DNA of 64,000 nucleotides from Lachnospiraceae bacterium (lineage in GTDB: Bacteria > Bacillota > Clostridia > Lachnospirales > Lachnospiraceae): contig CAAFXE010000257.1 in assembly GCA_900766915.1 (NCBI GenBank), positions 62,001-126,000 of the forward strand, in the 5' to 3' direction. This document shows, one piece after another, positions 16,434 to 25,459 of the stretch. Position 1 is the first letter of the stretch, and the number at the start of each line of letters is the position of its first letter. The position numbers and the translations under genes are program-made. The notes under the pieces are model-generated. The model did not search any database. It worked only from the letters and a program-made list of their open reading frames with translations, and had not been told where the DNA came from.

Positions 16434-17201
16434 ATGATATTAGCAATAGATATTGGAAATACAAACATCGTCGTGGGATGCTTTGATGAAGAAGAAGTGC
16501 TGTTTGTGGAACGTGTCTCCACAGACCACACAAAGACGGAGCTGGAATATGCCATCAGCTTAAAGAACGTGCTGGAAATCTACGGCATTCACCCGGATCA
16601 GGTAAGCGGAGGAATCATTTCCTCTGTTGTACCGCCACTGACCAACGTACTGAAAGCTTCTGCAGAAAAGATCATTTCCGGACAGGTGCTTGTTGTAGGT
16701 CCGGGCGTCAAAACCGGACTGAATATCCTGATGGACAACCCGGCTTCTGTAGGAAGCGACCTGGTGGTGGATGCTGTGGCTGCCATCCACGAATACCCGG
16801 TACCTTTGATCTTTATTGATATGGGAACTGCTACCACCATTTCTGTCATTGATGAGGAAAAACGCTATCGGGGCGGCATGATCATGCCTGGAATCCGCGT
16901 TTCCATGGACTCCCTAACCTCCAGAACTGCACAGCTTCCCCACATCAGTGTGGAGCCGCCCAAAAAACTCATTGGACGCAACACCATTGACTGTATGAAA
17001 AGCGGTATGATCTACGGGAATGCCTCCTGTGTCGATGGTATGATCCGTCGGATCAAAAAAGAACTTGGACGGGAAGATATGACCGTCATTGCCACAGGCG
17101 GACTTGCCAGGATGATCATTCCTCACTGTGAGGAAACGATCATCTATGACAATGAGCTGCTGCTAAAAGGCTTACGTCTCATTTATGAGAAAAATCAATA
17201 G
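16434..17201 (+). CDS. coaX: Type III pantothenate kinase
   Basis: Phosphorylates pantothenate, the first step of coenzyme A synthesis. It belongs to the ASKHA fold: phosphate loop LAIDIGNTNIVVG at residues 3-15, GSDLVVDAVAAIHEY in the middle, FIDMGTATTISVID with the catalytic Asp region, GGMIMPGIRVSMDSL, and the late ATGGLA. 255 residues is the normal length. Type III enzymes are not feedback-inhibited by CoA. The GGAGGAAACT ribosome site is strong. It is placed with coaBC and a probable pantothenate importer. Confidence 0.96.
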   Translation: MILAIDIGNTNIVVGCFDEEEVLFVERVSTDHTKTELEYAISLKNVLEIYGIHPDQVSGGIISSVVPPLTNVLKASAEKIISGQVLVVGPGVKTGLNILMDNPASVGSDLVVDAVAAIHEYPVPLIFIDMGTATTISVIDEEKRYRGGMIMPGIRVSMDSLTSRTAQLPHISVEPPKKLIGRNTIDCMKSGMIYGNASCVDGMIRRIKKELGREDMTVIATGGLARMIIPHCEETIIYDNELLLKGLRLIYEKNQ

Positions 17202-17210
17202 AAAATAATC

Positions 17211-17262
17211 AAGTGGGACAGGTTTCTCGACTCCGTACGGAGTCGAGAAACCTGTCCCACTT
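17211..17262. repeat. Perfect 52-base palindrome between convergent genes
   Basis: Each 26-base half runs from AAGTGGGACAGG to TCGACTCCGT, mirrored exactly about CCGT|ACGG with no loop. It sits between the end of coaX and the end of the AI-2E-family gene. There is no T run, so it is not a standard terminator, though the RNA hairpin would be very stable. The GTGGGACAG edge also occurs at 2976-3002 on the minus strand. Confidence 0.9.
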
Positions 17263-17272
17263 GGCTTACTAT

Positions 17273-18562
17273 CTATTTCTTAAATCTTTCGACAAATTTT
17301 TCCCATTTTTTCAGTCTTTCTACTTTACCCAGATTTTTCTGCACATTTCTTGCATCACGTTCTACACGCCTGTCCGGATAACGGGAGCGATAATCCTCCA
17401 CCACTGTATCCATTTCCTTTTCACGCAGTTTTCGAAATACATACTTGCTGACCAGAAAATAGATGACAGAAAAGGTGGGTACACCGATGACCATTCCTAC
17501 AAATCCGAACAGATCTCCGAAGATCAGAATGGAAAACAATACCCAAATGCTTCCAAGTCCCGTACTCTGACCTAAAATGGCAGGTCCTAAAATATTGCCG
17601 TCAAACTGCTGCAGGATCACTACAAAGATGATGAAATACAATGCCTGAATGGGATTTACCGTTAAGATCAGGATTACACCCGGAACTGCACCGATAAAGG
17701 GGCCAAAAAACGGAATAATATTGGTCACTCCTACAATGGTGCTGATCAGTACCGGATAGGGCATTTTCATCAATGACACACAGATAAAGCAGATTACGCC
17801 GATAATGAGGGAATCCAAAAGCTTCCCTCTGATAAATCCGCCAAAACACTGATCCATTTCATAGGTGACCTGAAAAATCCCATCAATATGTTTTTTGGGT
17901 GCAATGGCACTTACCACCATTTTTGCCTGGCGCTTTAACTTGTCCGCGGAGCTTAACACATAGATACAGACAATGATTCCGATGACAAAATTAAACAGGA
18001 ATCCAAACACGGAGATCACACTGGCAGACAATGTTGTGAGCAATTCCTGTGCTTTAGGAATCAGTGTATCGCGAAGCCACATTTCCAACTGCGTAGAAGA
18101 GCTTTTCAATGCAAGATTTGCCGTCTCCTGAAGCTTTGGATTATCCTGAAGAAGTCCTGTGATCCACTTGGATAAGCTGTCTACCATAGAAGGCATTCCG
18201 ATCACAATGGATGTGATGCTTTCCAAAAGCTGGGGCAGCAACATCCAAAGCAGCAGATAAATCGACAGTCCAAACAACAGTAATCCCAGAAAAATCCCTA
18301 CTGTCTGGGAAAGCTTTTTATACTTTTCTCCCGTCATCTTATCAAGATAAGCTGTAATGGCCTGGCTGATGGGATAGATTAAATACGCCATAACACAGCC
18401 AATGATAAAGGGCATCAGGGTATCGATGACAGCCTTCAGATAGTAAAATACAATATCCATCTTAAACAATAAGAAAAAGAAAAGGATACTTAAGGAGATG
18501 GCACCGAATCCTGCCAGCATGAAATAAATATATTCCTCAAATTTATCTTTTTTCAAAATCAA
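17273..18562 (-). CDS. AI-2E family transporter (YtvI/PerM-like permease)
   Basis: A 429-residue membrane protein with about eight helices and the family's C-terminal signature: VGVTNIIPFFGPFIGAVPGV, then LQQFDGNILGPAILGQSTGL and the GMVIGVPTFSV end segment. A soluble charged tail of about 50 residues follows. Family members range from AI-2 exporters to sodium-proton antiporters, so substrate is open. Translation appears to begin at a TTG (18562) overlapping the CPBP stop as TTGA, after AAAGGATGA. It forms a coupled operon with the CPBP and SGNH genes. Confidence 0.88.
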   Translation of the reverse strand: MILKKDKFEEYIYFMLAGFGAISLSILFFFLLFKMDIVFYYLKAVIDTLMPFIIGCVMAYLIYPISQAITAYLDKMTGEKYKKLSQTVGIFLGLLLFGLSIYLLLWMLLPQLLESITSIVIGMPSMVDSLSKWITGLLQDNPKLQETANLALKSSSTQLEMWLRDTLIPKAQELLTTLSASVISVFGFLFNFVIGIIVCIYVLSSADKLKRQAKMVVSAIAPKKHIDGIFQVTYEMDQCFGGFIRGKLLDSLIIGVICFICVSLMKMPYPVLISTIVGVTNIIPFFGPFIGAVPGVILILTVNPIQALYFIIFVVILQQFDGNILGPAILGQSTGLGSIWVLFSILIFGDLFGFVGMVIGVPTFSVIYFLVSKYVFRKLREKEMDTVVEDYRSRYPDRRVERDARNVQKNLGKVERLKKWEKFVERFKK

Positions 18563-19491
18563 TCATCCTTTCTTTCCTGCTCCTGGTACTCTTTCGCAAG
18601 CTGCTTTAAGGTATCCGGTTCTTTCTCCACAAATTCCAGTTCCACTGAAGGATTGGTCTGTTTCATCCATTTCCAGCCATGGAAGAAAACAAGGAAGGAA
18701 ATGCAGGTGATCAGACTGTAGCCTACCAGATTGCTCAACGCACGGCTTACTACTTCACTGGAACCCAGAAGAATCACACACAAATTTGCAGACATATGGG
18801 CCACAATGGGAGCCCACAGACTGTCATAGCGTTCATATACCCACACGAAAAACAATCCCAGGATAAATGCATAGATTCCCTGCACTACATTGAAATGATA
18901 AATTCCAAACACAAGAGCGGAAAAGATCATGGCATTTTTCTTTCCCCAGTAATGTTTCATACGAAGGTAGGTGACTCCGCGATGGCTAAGCTCTTCCACG
19001 ATACATGCAAAGATTCCGCCGCCCAGGATCTGGAGAAACAATCCGCCCCCAAAGATCACCTCATTGGTCTCCTCATATCCGGTAAAAAGATAGGGAAGAG
19101 GGGTTAAGGAGATCAGATTGTTCATCCCCACTGCCAAAGCTGCACCGCACAGGATCACTGCACAGTAATCTTTATTTCCTATTGGAATATTTCTTTTGAC
19201 CCTTCCCTCACGGATACTGTCCTTTTTATACATTCTGTAATAAACAGGGATACAGATCAGTGCCGCAAGGATGAGAAACAGCATGGCATATTGATAATAC
19301 TGCTCCATCACAGATTGGGATAAAACATTCATATCCACCATCCCCGATGCATCCGCACCGGACAGGCTGCCAACAATCATCATTGCCAGCGTTCCGATGA
19401 TACTTACCACATTCTGAGCTGCCATATAAATCAGCAATGGCCATAATACATTCCAGCATTTTAATAAAAAGGATTCTTTTTTCACTCTCAT
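18559..19491 (-). CDS. CPBP-family intramembrane metalloprotease
   Basis: A 310-residue multi-helix protein of the CAAX protease/bacteriocin-processing (Abi) family. The catalytic pair is visible as CIVEELSHRG (EExxxR), then the His in VFGIYHFNVVQGIYAF and the later APIVAHMSANL. These are the expected zinc or water-coordinating residues. Family roles include membrane-protein processing and bacteriocin self-immunity, but the target here is unknown. It overlaps the upstream gene by one base (TAATG) and the downstream gene by four. Confidence 0.88.
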   Translation of the reverse strand: MRVKKESFLLKCWNVLWPLLIYMAAQNVVSIIGTLAMMIVGSLSGADASGMVDMNVLSQSVMEQYYQYAMLFLILAALICIPVYYRMYKKDSIREGRVKRNIPIGNKDYCAVILCGAALAVGMNNLISLTPLPYLFTGYEETNEVIFGGGLFLQILGGGIFACIVEELSHRGVTYLRMKHYWGKKNAMIFSALVFGIYHFNVVQGIYAFILGLFFVWVYERYDSLWAPIVAHMSANLCVILLGSSEVVSRALSNLVGYSLITCISFLVFFHGWKWMKQTNPSVELEFVEKEPDTLKQLAKEYQEQERKDD

Positions 19492-20357
19492 TACCTTCCT
19501 TTGGTCACAGATTTTACAAAACTTCCGGCTTTTTGTCCCGCATCCTCACCAATGAGGTTTAAACCGGTCTGGGTAAAATGGATGCCGTCTTCCATATAGG
19601 GCGGTTCACTGATTTCTTTTGGTAATGTGGAAACCAGCACAAAATTTTCATCTCCGGCACACAGATTTTCCTGCACCGACTGAATATAAGAGGTATCAAT
19701 GGTCTCTCCGGCCATGATCACATTTCCAATCTGGATCAGAAAACACCGCTCCACTCCATAGGGCTGCAGAGTATGTAACAGATTTTGCATTCCACCAATA
19801 TACTGATCTGATGTAGTGGCACAGTAGGCATCGGTCTCACCCTGAAACCATACCATGTAAATGTGACGGATATTGACCTTTTGCTCTGTCATAACCCTCT
19901 TTGCATTTTCCAGCCTCTCAATCACATCCTCCACAAGATAGCGGTTAAAGGAACTAACCTGTGCAGAGCCACGGGATGCAGATACCGCAACAACACGTTC
20001 CTTCGTCTCTTTATAATATGCATTCACAAAGGAAGTCACCAAAGACCCGCCTCTTTCCAGAAGCTCCCGGTCATCCAGATACCCTTCTTTATGTTCTTTC
20101 TCCCCAAAGGGTTCCTGTAGGATACATAACTCATCCGGACGGGTAATGGCCTTATATTCATAGCCCGCTCCTTTGATCAGCTCCGGTGCCAGTGCCGCAT
20201 CGCCTCCTGCACCGCTCATATTGCTCTGACCCATAAAAAGAATGAGATCAGCTTCTTTTAATGTATAATAATCGTCATATAGAAATTTTGCTCCCCCTGC
20301 TGCCACCAGGAATACCAGCAGGATCAAAAGGTATTTCATCCATTTCTTTTTCAACAT
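19491..20357 (-). CDS. Membrane-anchored SGNH-type carbohydrate esterase (sialate O-acetylesterase-like)
   Basis: A 288-residue protein with a Lys-rich start and one N-terminal membrane helix (YLLILLVFLVAAGGAKFLY), so the catalytic part faces outside. The motif LILFMGQSNMSGAG holds the catalytic Ser, VWFQGETDA matches the middle block of the DUF303/sialate esterase family, and EDGIHFTQTGLNLIGED gives the Asp and His. It probably removes acetyl groups from glycans, by family. It is the first gene of the operon with the CPBP protease and the AI-2E-family permease. Confidence 0.82.
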   Translation of the reverse strand: MLKKKWMKYLLILLVFLVAAGGAKFLYDDYYTLKEADLILFMGQSNMSGAGGDAALAPELIKGAGYEYKAITRPDELCILQEPFGEKEHKEGYLDDRELLERGGSLVTSFVNAYYKETKERVVAVSASRGSAQVSSFNRYLVEDVIERLENAKRVMTEQKVNIRHIYMVWFQGETDAYCATTSDQYIGGMQNLLHTLQPYGVERCFLIQIGNVIMAGETIDTSYIQSVQENLCAGDENFVLVSTLPKEISEPPYMEDGIHFTQTGLNLIGEDAGQKAGSFVKSVTKGR

Positions 20358-20522
20358 GCCTTTTTCCTTTTGCCAGATGATACTCTCTTCGATACTATGA
20401 CACCTGACAGTAACAAGTATAACCTATAATGAAAAAAAGTTCTACGTCAGAACTCAAAAAACTTCACGTAATCTTTTGATACATGTAACACTCATTACCT
20501 GAACGGGATAAATCGTTCCAAC

Positions 20523-20555
20523 AAAAAAAGCCTGCGTTTTTTGCAGGCTTTTTTT
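20523..20555 (-). terminator. Terminator of argS
   Basis: GCCTGC-loop-GCAGGC flanked by seven A and seven T, directly after the argS stop; could work in both directions. The rest of 20358-20522 holds an AGTTCT/AGAACT hairpin and no gene. Confidence 0.93.
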
Positions 20556-20557
20556 GT

Positions 20558-22324
20558 TTACATTCTTTCCGGTGCTTCAAAACCAAGCACATGAATACAG
20601 GTTTCTAATACTTTTCTGGTGAGAATCAAAAGGGCAATATAGGATGCCTGTTTCTTCTCATCTACCTCTCCCATAATCTTTGTTTCATGATAGAATTTGT
20701 TAAATGCATTTGCCAGATCGTAGATAAATGCACAAACCTTATGGGGAGCCTGTTCTGCACAGGCATTTTCCATCATGGCATTGAATTTGGTAAGCTCTAA
20801 CATCAGTGCTTTTTCACTCTCGTTGGTGGGCTCACCAATCTTTAAGGAAGGAATGCTTCCCTTCAGCTCTTCATATTTTCTTAAAATAGACTTGATACGG
20901 GCAATGGTATAAAGGATATATGGACCTGTATCTCCTTCAGAAGAAGTAAATCTGTCAATATCAAAGATATAATCTTTAGATGCCTGGTTAGAAAGATCTC
21001 CGTATTTTACAGCAGAAAGACCGATGATCTTCGCTGTTTTTCTTGCATCCTCTTCAGACATTTCCCCGCGTTCCATAATTTTTTGGTACATCTGCTCATT
21101 GATATCCGCAATGAGTGTCTCCAGTCTCATTACACCGCCGTCACGGGTCTTAAACGGTTTTCCGTCCTTGCCGTTCATGGTACCAAAGCCTAAGAATTTA
21201 AGCTCTGTATTTTCTCCTACAATACCAGTCTTCTTTGCACAACGAAATACCTGGATAAAATGCATTTCCTGACGTTTATCTACCACATAAATCACCTTGT
21301 CCGGATGGAAATCTTCTTCACGCTGAACTAAAGTAGCAAGGTCTGTGGTCGTATAAAGGCTTGCTCCGTCAGATTTTAAGATCATACACGGAGGAATTTC
21401 CTTGGTATCTGTTTCTTCTTTGACATCTACTACCAGGGCACCTTCACTCATGTAGGCAAAGCCTTCTGCCTTCAGTCTTTCCACCATGGCCGGGATGTAA
21501 GCCTGGGCATCCGATTCACCCTTCCACAAGTCGAAGGATACATCCAGATTTTCATAGTTCTTTTTCAGGTCTGTAACAGATACATTTAAAATGTGCTGTA
21601 ACAGTGCCCGGTATCCTCTTCTTCCCTGCTGCAGTTCATGGGTTGCCTGCATGGCAGCCTCTTTGTAAGCCTCATCTGTCTTGGAACGGCCGCTGGCTGT
21701 AGGGTAGATCTCTTCTAATTCGGAAATGGTAAATGGTGCTTCCTTTGGATATTCTCCTTCAAAGCTTTCATCATAATATACCAGATCCGGTTTTCTTTCC
21801 CGAAGCTCTGTAATAATGAGTCCAAGCTGAAGCCCCCAGTCTCCTAAGTGTACGTCACCGATGACATGATGACCCATAAACTTACTGATACGCTTTACGC
21901 TTTCTCCGATGATGGCAGAACGAAGATGTCCCACATGGAGCGGTTTTGCAACATTTGGTCCGCCGTAATCGATAACAATGGTCTCCGGCTTTTCTGTCCT
22001 GTCGCAGCCAAGACGCTCACTGTCTGACATACCGTTTAAGTAGTCTGACAGAAAGGAAGATGCCAGCTTGATATTGATAAATCCGGGATTTACTGCAGTC
22101 ACTTCTGAAAAGCAAGCACTTTTTTCCAGGTGCTCCACCACTGCATTTGCGATCATGATCGGTGCCTTACGGTACTGCTTGGCTGCCGCCATGGCACCAT
22201 TACACTGATATTCACAAAGATCCGGTCGGTTGGATAAAGATACCTTTGCAAATTTAGTATCAATTTCTGCCGCATCAAAGGCCTTTACAACCTCAGCTTC
22301 GATCAAATCTATAATTTTCTTCAT
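20558..22324 (-). CDS. argS: Arginyl-tRNA synthetase
   Basis: Class I synthetase charging tRNA-Arg, 588 residues. It has the N-terminal additional domain typical of ArgRS (CEYQCNGAMAAAKQYRKAP), the HIGH motif in NVAKPLHVGHLRSAIIGE, the KMSKS-equivalent region (KPFKTRDGGVMRLETL), and a C-terminal DALR anticodon domain (IYDLANAFNKFYHETKI). The Shine-Dalgarno is AAAGGAAA. It has its own strong promoter and a 110-base leader that contains one of the palindromic elements but no T-box. Confidence 0.96.
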   Translation of the reverse strand: MKKIIDLIEAEVVKAFDAAEIDTKFAKVSLSNRPDLCEYQCNGAMAAAKQYRKAPIMIANAVVEHLEKSACFSEVTAVNPGFINIKLASSFLSDYLNGMSDSERLGCDRTEKPETIVIDYGGPNVAKPLHVGHLRSAIIGESVKRISKFMGHHVIGDVHLGDWGLQLGLIITELRERKPDLVYYDESFEGEYPKEAPFTISELEEIYPTASGRSKTDEAYKEAAMQATHELQQGRRGYRALLQHILNVSVTDLKKNYENLDVSFDLWKGESDAQAYIPAMVERLKAEGFAYMSEGALVVDVKEETDTKEIPPCMILKSDGASLYTTTDLATLVQREEDFHPDKVIYVVDKRQEMHFIQVFRCAKKTGIVGENTELKFLGFGTMNGKDGKPFKTRDGGVMRLETLIADINEQMYQKIMERGEMSEEDARKTAKIIGLSAVKYGDLSNQASKDYIFDIDRFTSSEGDTGPYILYTIARIKSILRKYEELKGSIPSLKIGEPTNESEKALMLELTKFNAMMENACAEQAPHKVCAFIYDLANAFNKFYHETKIMGEVDEKKQASYIALLILTRKVLETCIHVLGFEAPERM

Positions 22325-22353
22325 GGAATTTCCTTTCTTTTATATAAAATTGA

Positions 22354-22399
22354 GCAACCGTTCAGCATCATTCATATCCAGAAGGTACCAAACAGTCAC
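22354..22399. repeat. Palindromic element in the argS leader
   Basis: Outer sequences GCAACCGTTCAG and GGTACCAAACAGTC are a diverged copy of the family seen at 47348-47385 (GCAACTGTT ... AACAGTTGC) with the conserved GGTACC. It lies between the argS promoter and its ribosome site, so it is transcribed. Confidence 0.6.
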
Positions 22400-22433
22400 G
22401 AAGTTGGACGTAAATAGTGTTTCGCAGGCACTT

Positions 22434-22462
22434 ATTATAGCATCTTCTGCAGGTTTTTTCAA
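22434..22462 (-). promoter_or_regulatory. Promoter of argS
   Basis: TTGAAA (22462-22457), 17 bases ending in GATGC, TATAAT (22439-22434). The -35 box abuts the nfo stop codon. Confidence 0.85.
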
Positions 22463-23338
22463 TCACCTAACGCATCTGCGAAGTCTTGCAATCTCCTCCC
22501 TGTATGGCGGGAAGCTGTTCTTGCTTCCATCCTCTGCCGGAATGTAGGGCGTTTCCAGGATTTTGGGTACAGTCATAAAATCCGGATGATATACAATGTT
22601 CCTTATGGCATCAAAACCAATCTCTCCCTGTCCAAGATTGGCATGGCGGTCTTTTGACGCTCCCCGCACATTTTTGCTGTCATTGATATGAAATGCTGCA
22701 ATCTGATCCTTTCCAATGAGACGGTCAAAGTGATCGATCACTCCGTCAAAATCATGAATGATATCATAGCCTGCATCATGGGTATGACAGGTGTCAAAGC
22801 AAACCCGAAGCTTGTCATTATGCACCACTCCATCGTAGATCATGGCAAGCTCTTCAAAGCTTCTGCCGATTTCCGTTCCTTTTCCCGCCATAGTTTCCAG
22901 TGCAATATAGCAGGAAGTGTCCTTTGTCAAAACCTCATTGATGCCCTTTACGATGGATGCTACTCCGGCTTCCAGACCAGCACCCACATGGGCTCCCGGA
23001 TGAAGCACCAGCACATGGCTTCCCATGGCCACGGTTCTTTCAAGCTCCAGAGCGAGAAATTCCACTGCCAGTTCATAGGTTTCCGGTTTCACTGTATTTC
23101 CAAGGTTGATGATATAAGGTGCATGGACGATAAACTCTTCGATTCCTTTTTCTGCCATTAGCTTTCTGGCTGCATCAATATTTAATTCCGACAAATCTTT
23201 TCTTTTGGTGTTCTGAGGTGCGCCGGTATAGATCATAAAGGTATTGGCCTCGTAGGACAATGCTTCCTCTACAGAACCAAGCATCATTTTTTTACCGCTC
23301 ATGCCTACATGAGAACCGATTTTTAACTGATTATTCAT
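22463..23338 (-). CDS. nfo: Deoxyribonuclease IV (apurinic endonuclease)
   Basis: Zinc-dependent AP endonuclease of base excision repair, TIM-barrel fold, 291 residues. The metal ligands are visible in KIGSHVGMSG, FIVHAPYIINLG, VLVLHPGAHVG, IALETMAGKG, VCFDTCHTHDAGYD, AAFHINDSK and DRHANLGQGEIG, a complete set. It overlaps the DUF815 gene by eight bases and is probably co-transcribed with it. Ribosome site AAAAGGAGC. Confidence 0.97.
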   Translation of the reverse strand: MNNQLKIGSHVGMSGKKMMLGSVEEALSYEANTFMIYTGAPQNTKRKDLSELNIDAARKLMAEKGIEEFIVHAPYIINLGNTVKPETYELAVEFLALELERTVAMGSHVLVLHPGAHVGAGLEAGVASIVKGINEVLTKDTSCYIALETMAGKGTEIGRSFEELAMIYDGVVHNDKLRVCFDTCHTHDAGYDIIHDFDGVIDHFDRLIGKDQIAAFHINDSKNVRGASKDRHANLGQGEIGFDAIRNIVYHPDFMTVPKILETPYIPAEDGSKNSFPPYREEIARLRRCVR

Positions 23339-24644
23339 CCAAAGCTCCTTTTCCTGCCAGATAATTGATAAACTGCTGGGCTGTACGTCCGGAAATACCT
23401 CCGTGACTCATCTCCCACATATTTGCCTGGGCTTCCAGCTCTTCTTTTGTCAGTTTAATCTCCGGATAACGTTTTGCCAGCTCCACCACGATATTGTTAA
23501 ATTCCTTCTTCGTAGGCTTGGAATAATTGATGGTCACACCGAATCTTGCCACCAAAGACAGTTTCTCCTGCATGGTATCGGAGCGATGTAGCTCATCCTG
23601 AGACATATCGCTGCGGTCACTCCAGGTTTCACGAATCAGATGACGGCGATTGGAGGTTGCATAAATCAGCACATTATCAGGCTTAGTCTCCATGCCGCCT
23701 TCAATGACTGCTTTCAGGAATTTATACTCGATTTCAAATTCCTCAAAGGAAAGGTCATCCATATAAATAATAAAACGGTAATTCCGGTTTTTGATCTGGG
23801 CAATGATATTGGAAAGATCCTGGAACTGATGCTTGTAAATTTCAATCATTCGAAGTCCCCGGTCATAATACTCATTCAAAATTGCCTTAATACTGGTAGA
23901 TTTTCCCGTGCCGCTGTCACCAAAGAGAAGTACATTGTTGGCAGCTCTGCCTTCCACAAAGGCCTCTGTATTTTCAATGAGTTTCTGTTTCTGGATCTCG
24001 TAGCCTACCAGATCAGAAAGCATTACCTTTTCTGTATTATTGATGGGTAAAAATTCCACCCCTCCCGGTACACTCTTGATACGAAAGGCTTTATTTAACC
24101 CGAACATCCCGACACCGTAGGCTTTATAAAAATCGGTCACAATGTCAAAAATTTCATTCTCATCCCTGGCCTGTTCGATCTTTTCACTGACTGCCTGCAC
24201 CTTTTCGCTGACATTCTTGTTATACATCCGCTCTTTTTTTCCAATGGCTTTGTAATTGCAGACGGTGGTAAAGCAATCAATGCCCAGCTCCTGTTCAATT
24301 TTGGAAAAATCAAAGTCAAACAGTGCCTTAAATACCTTGAAATCTGCTTTGGCAAAATGATTAACCGTACCGTCATTTGCCCCCACCTTTTCACTGGTCA
24401 TGGAAAAAGAGTTTTCATTGGTCAAAAGGATAAAGGTCAAATAGTTGTGCCACAGATTTTTATCAAATCCATAAACTGTGGCAGTATCCAACAGTGCCTT
24501 CATCTGTTCATAAATTCTGGTGGTCAGGCTGGCCTTACTCTCTGTGCCGGCTTCAAAATCCTCGAAAATTCCTGACAGCTTTCTTAAAATGCTGTCCTTA
24601 CCAAGATCTCTGTATAAAATCAGTTTTGCGACTTCTCTGTACAT
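23331..24644 (-). CDS. DUF815-family AAA+ ATPase
   Basis: A protein of about 437 residues with a C-terminal AAA+ module: Walker A FGDSGTGKST, Walker B FIIYMDDLSF, sensor VLIYATSNRRHL, and the late RTAQQFINYLAG. The N-terminal 190 residues are helical and family specific. DUF815 proteins resemble MoxR/DnaA-like ATPases; function is unproven. The ATG at 24644 is preferred because GGAG lies eight bases upstream; an ATG at 24662 touching the glnQ stop would add six residues but has a poorly spaced site. It sits between the amino acid transporter and nfo. Confidence 0.85.
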   Translation of the reverse strand: MYREVAKLILYRDLGKDSILRKLSGIFEDFEAGTESKASLTTRIYEQMKALLDTATVYGFDKNLWHNYLTFILLTNENSFSMTSEKVGANDGTVNHFAKADFKVFKALFDFDFSKIEQELGIDCFTTVCNYKAIGKKERMYNKNVSEKVQAVSEKIEQARDENEIFDIVTDFYKAYGVGMFGLNKAFRIKSVPGGVEFLPINNTEKVMLSDLVGYEIQKQKLIENTEAFVEGRAANNVLLFGDSGTGKSTSIKAILNEYYDRGLRMIEIYKHQFQDLSNIIAQIKNRNYRFIIYMDDLSFEEFEIEYKFLKAVIEGGMETKPDNVLIYATSNRRHLIRETWSDRSDMSQDELHRSDTMQEKLSLVARFGVTINYSKPTKKEFNNIVVELAKRYPEIKLTKEELEAQANMWEMSHGGISGRTAQQFINYLAGKGALDE

Positions 24645-24661
24645 TTCATTTTCTCCATGCA

Positions 24662-25447
24662 TTAGCCCTGTGTAAATCTGGACAGGAACTGCTTTGTACG
24701 CTCTTCTTTCGGGTTTCCAAACACTTCCTTCGGATCTCCCTGCTCTACGATGATACCACCATCCATAAATACTACCTTGTTTGCCACATCTCTGGCAAAT
24801 GCCATTTCATGGGTAACAATGATCATCGTTGTATGCTGATCTGCCAGTTCCTTAATGACTCTAAGCACTTCCCCTGTAAGCTCCGGATCCAGAGCAGAAG
24901 TTGGCTCATCAAAACATAAAATATCAGGCTTTAAAGCCAGTGCTCTTGCAATGGCAACTCTCTGGCACTGTCCTCCGGAGAGCTGATGGGGATAATTATT
25001 CATCCGGTCTGCCAGGCCCATCTGCTTTAAAAGCTCCTCTGCCAGGGTTTTGATCTCCTCATGGATCTCTTTTTTTCTCGCCTTATAATCCGGCTGTTCC
25101 TTTGCCAGAAGCTCTTTTGCCAGCATCACATTTTCCAATGCCGTATACTGTGGAAACAGGTTAAAATTCTGAAATACAAGACCAAAATGTAGTCTCTTTT
25201 TCCGGATTTCCGAGTCCTTTAAGGTCTCCGGGTTATTCGTATCCAAAAGCACCTGATCTGATACCCTGATCACCCCCTGATCCGGTGTTTCCAAAAAATT
25301 GAGGCACCGAAGCAGTGTCGTCTTTCCGCTTCCGGAAGATCCGATGATAGATACCACCTCTCCTTTTTCCAAAGAAAAGCTGACATCCCTTAAAACCTCT
25401 GTATTTCCAAAGGATTTGCTGATATGTTCTACCTGTAAAATTGACAT
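24662..25447 (-). CDS. Polar amino acid ABC transporter, ATP-binding subunit
   Basis: GlnQ/HisP-type ATPase, 261 residues, longer than the usual 240 because of a charged insert near residues 95-115 (KELLAKEQPDYKARKKEIH). Walker A GSSGSGKTTL, Q-loop LVFQNFNLFPQ, signature LSGGQCQRVAIARALA, Walker B ILCFDEPTSALD and the switch His in IIVTHEMAFA are all present. It energises the permease encoded just upstream. AAGGAGGAG precedes the ATG. Confidence 0.94.
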   Translation of the reverse strand: MSILQVEHISKSFGNTEVLRDVSFSLEKGEVVSIIGSSGSGKTTLLRCLNFLETPDQGVIRVSDQVLLDTNNPETLKDSEIRKKRLHFGLVFQNFNLFPQYTALENVMLAKELLAKEQPDYKARKKEIHEEIKTLAEELLKQMGLADRMNNYPHQLSGGQCQRVAIARALALKPDILCFDEPTSALDPELTGEVLRVIKELADQHTTMIIVTHEMAFARDVANKVVFMDGGIIVEQGDPKEVFGNPKEERTKQFLSRFTQG

Positions 25448-25459
25448 TTCTTCTCCTCC

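Noticed and set aside
22340..22440. Possible T-box ahead of argS
   Set aside because: No GGTGGNACCGCG motif and the leader is too short; the hairpin belongs to the dispersed palindrome family.
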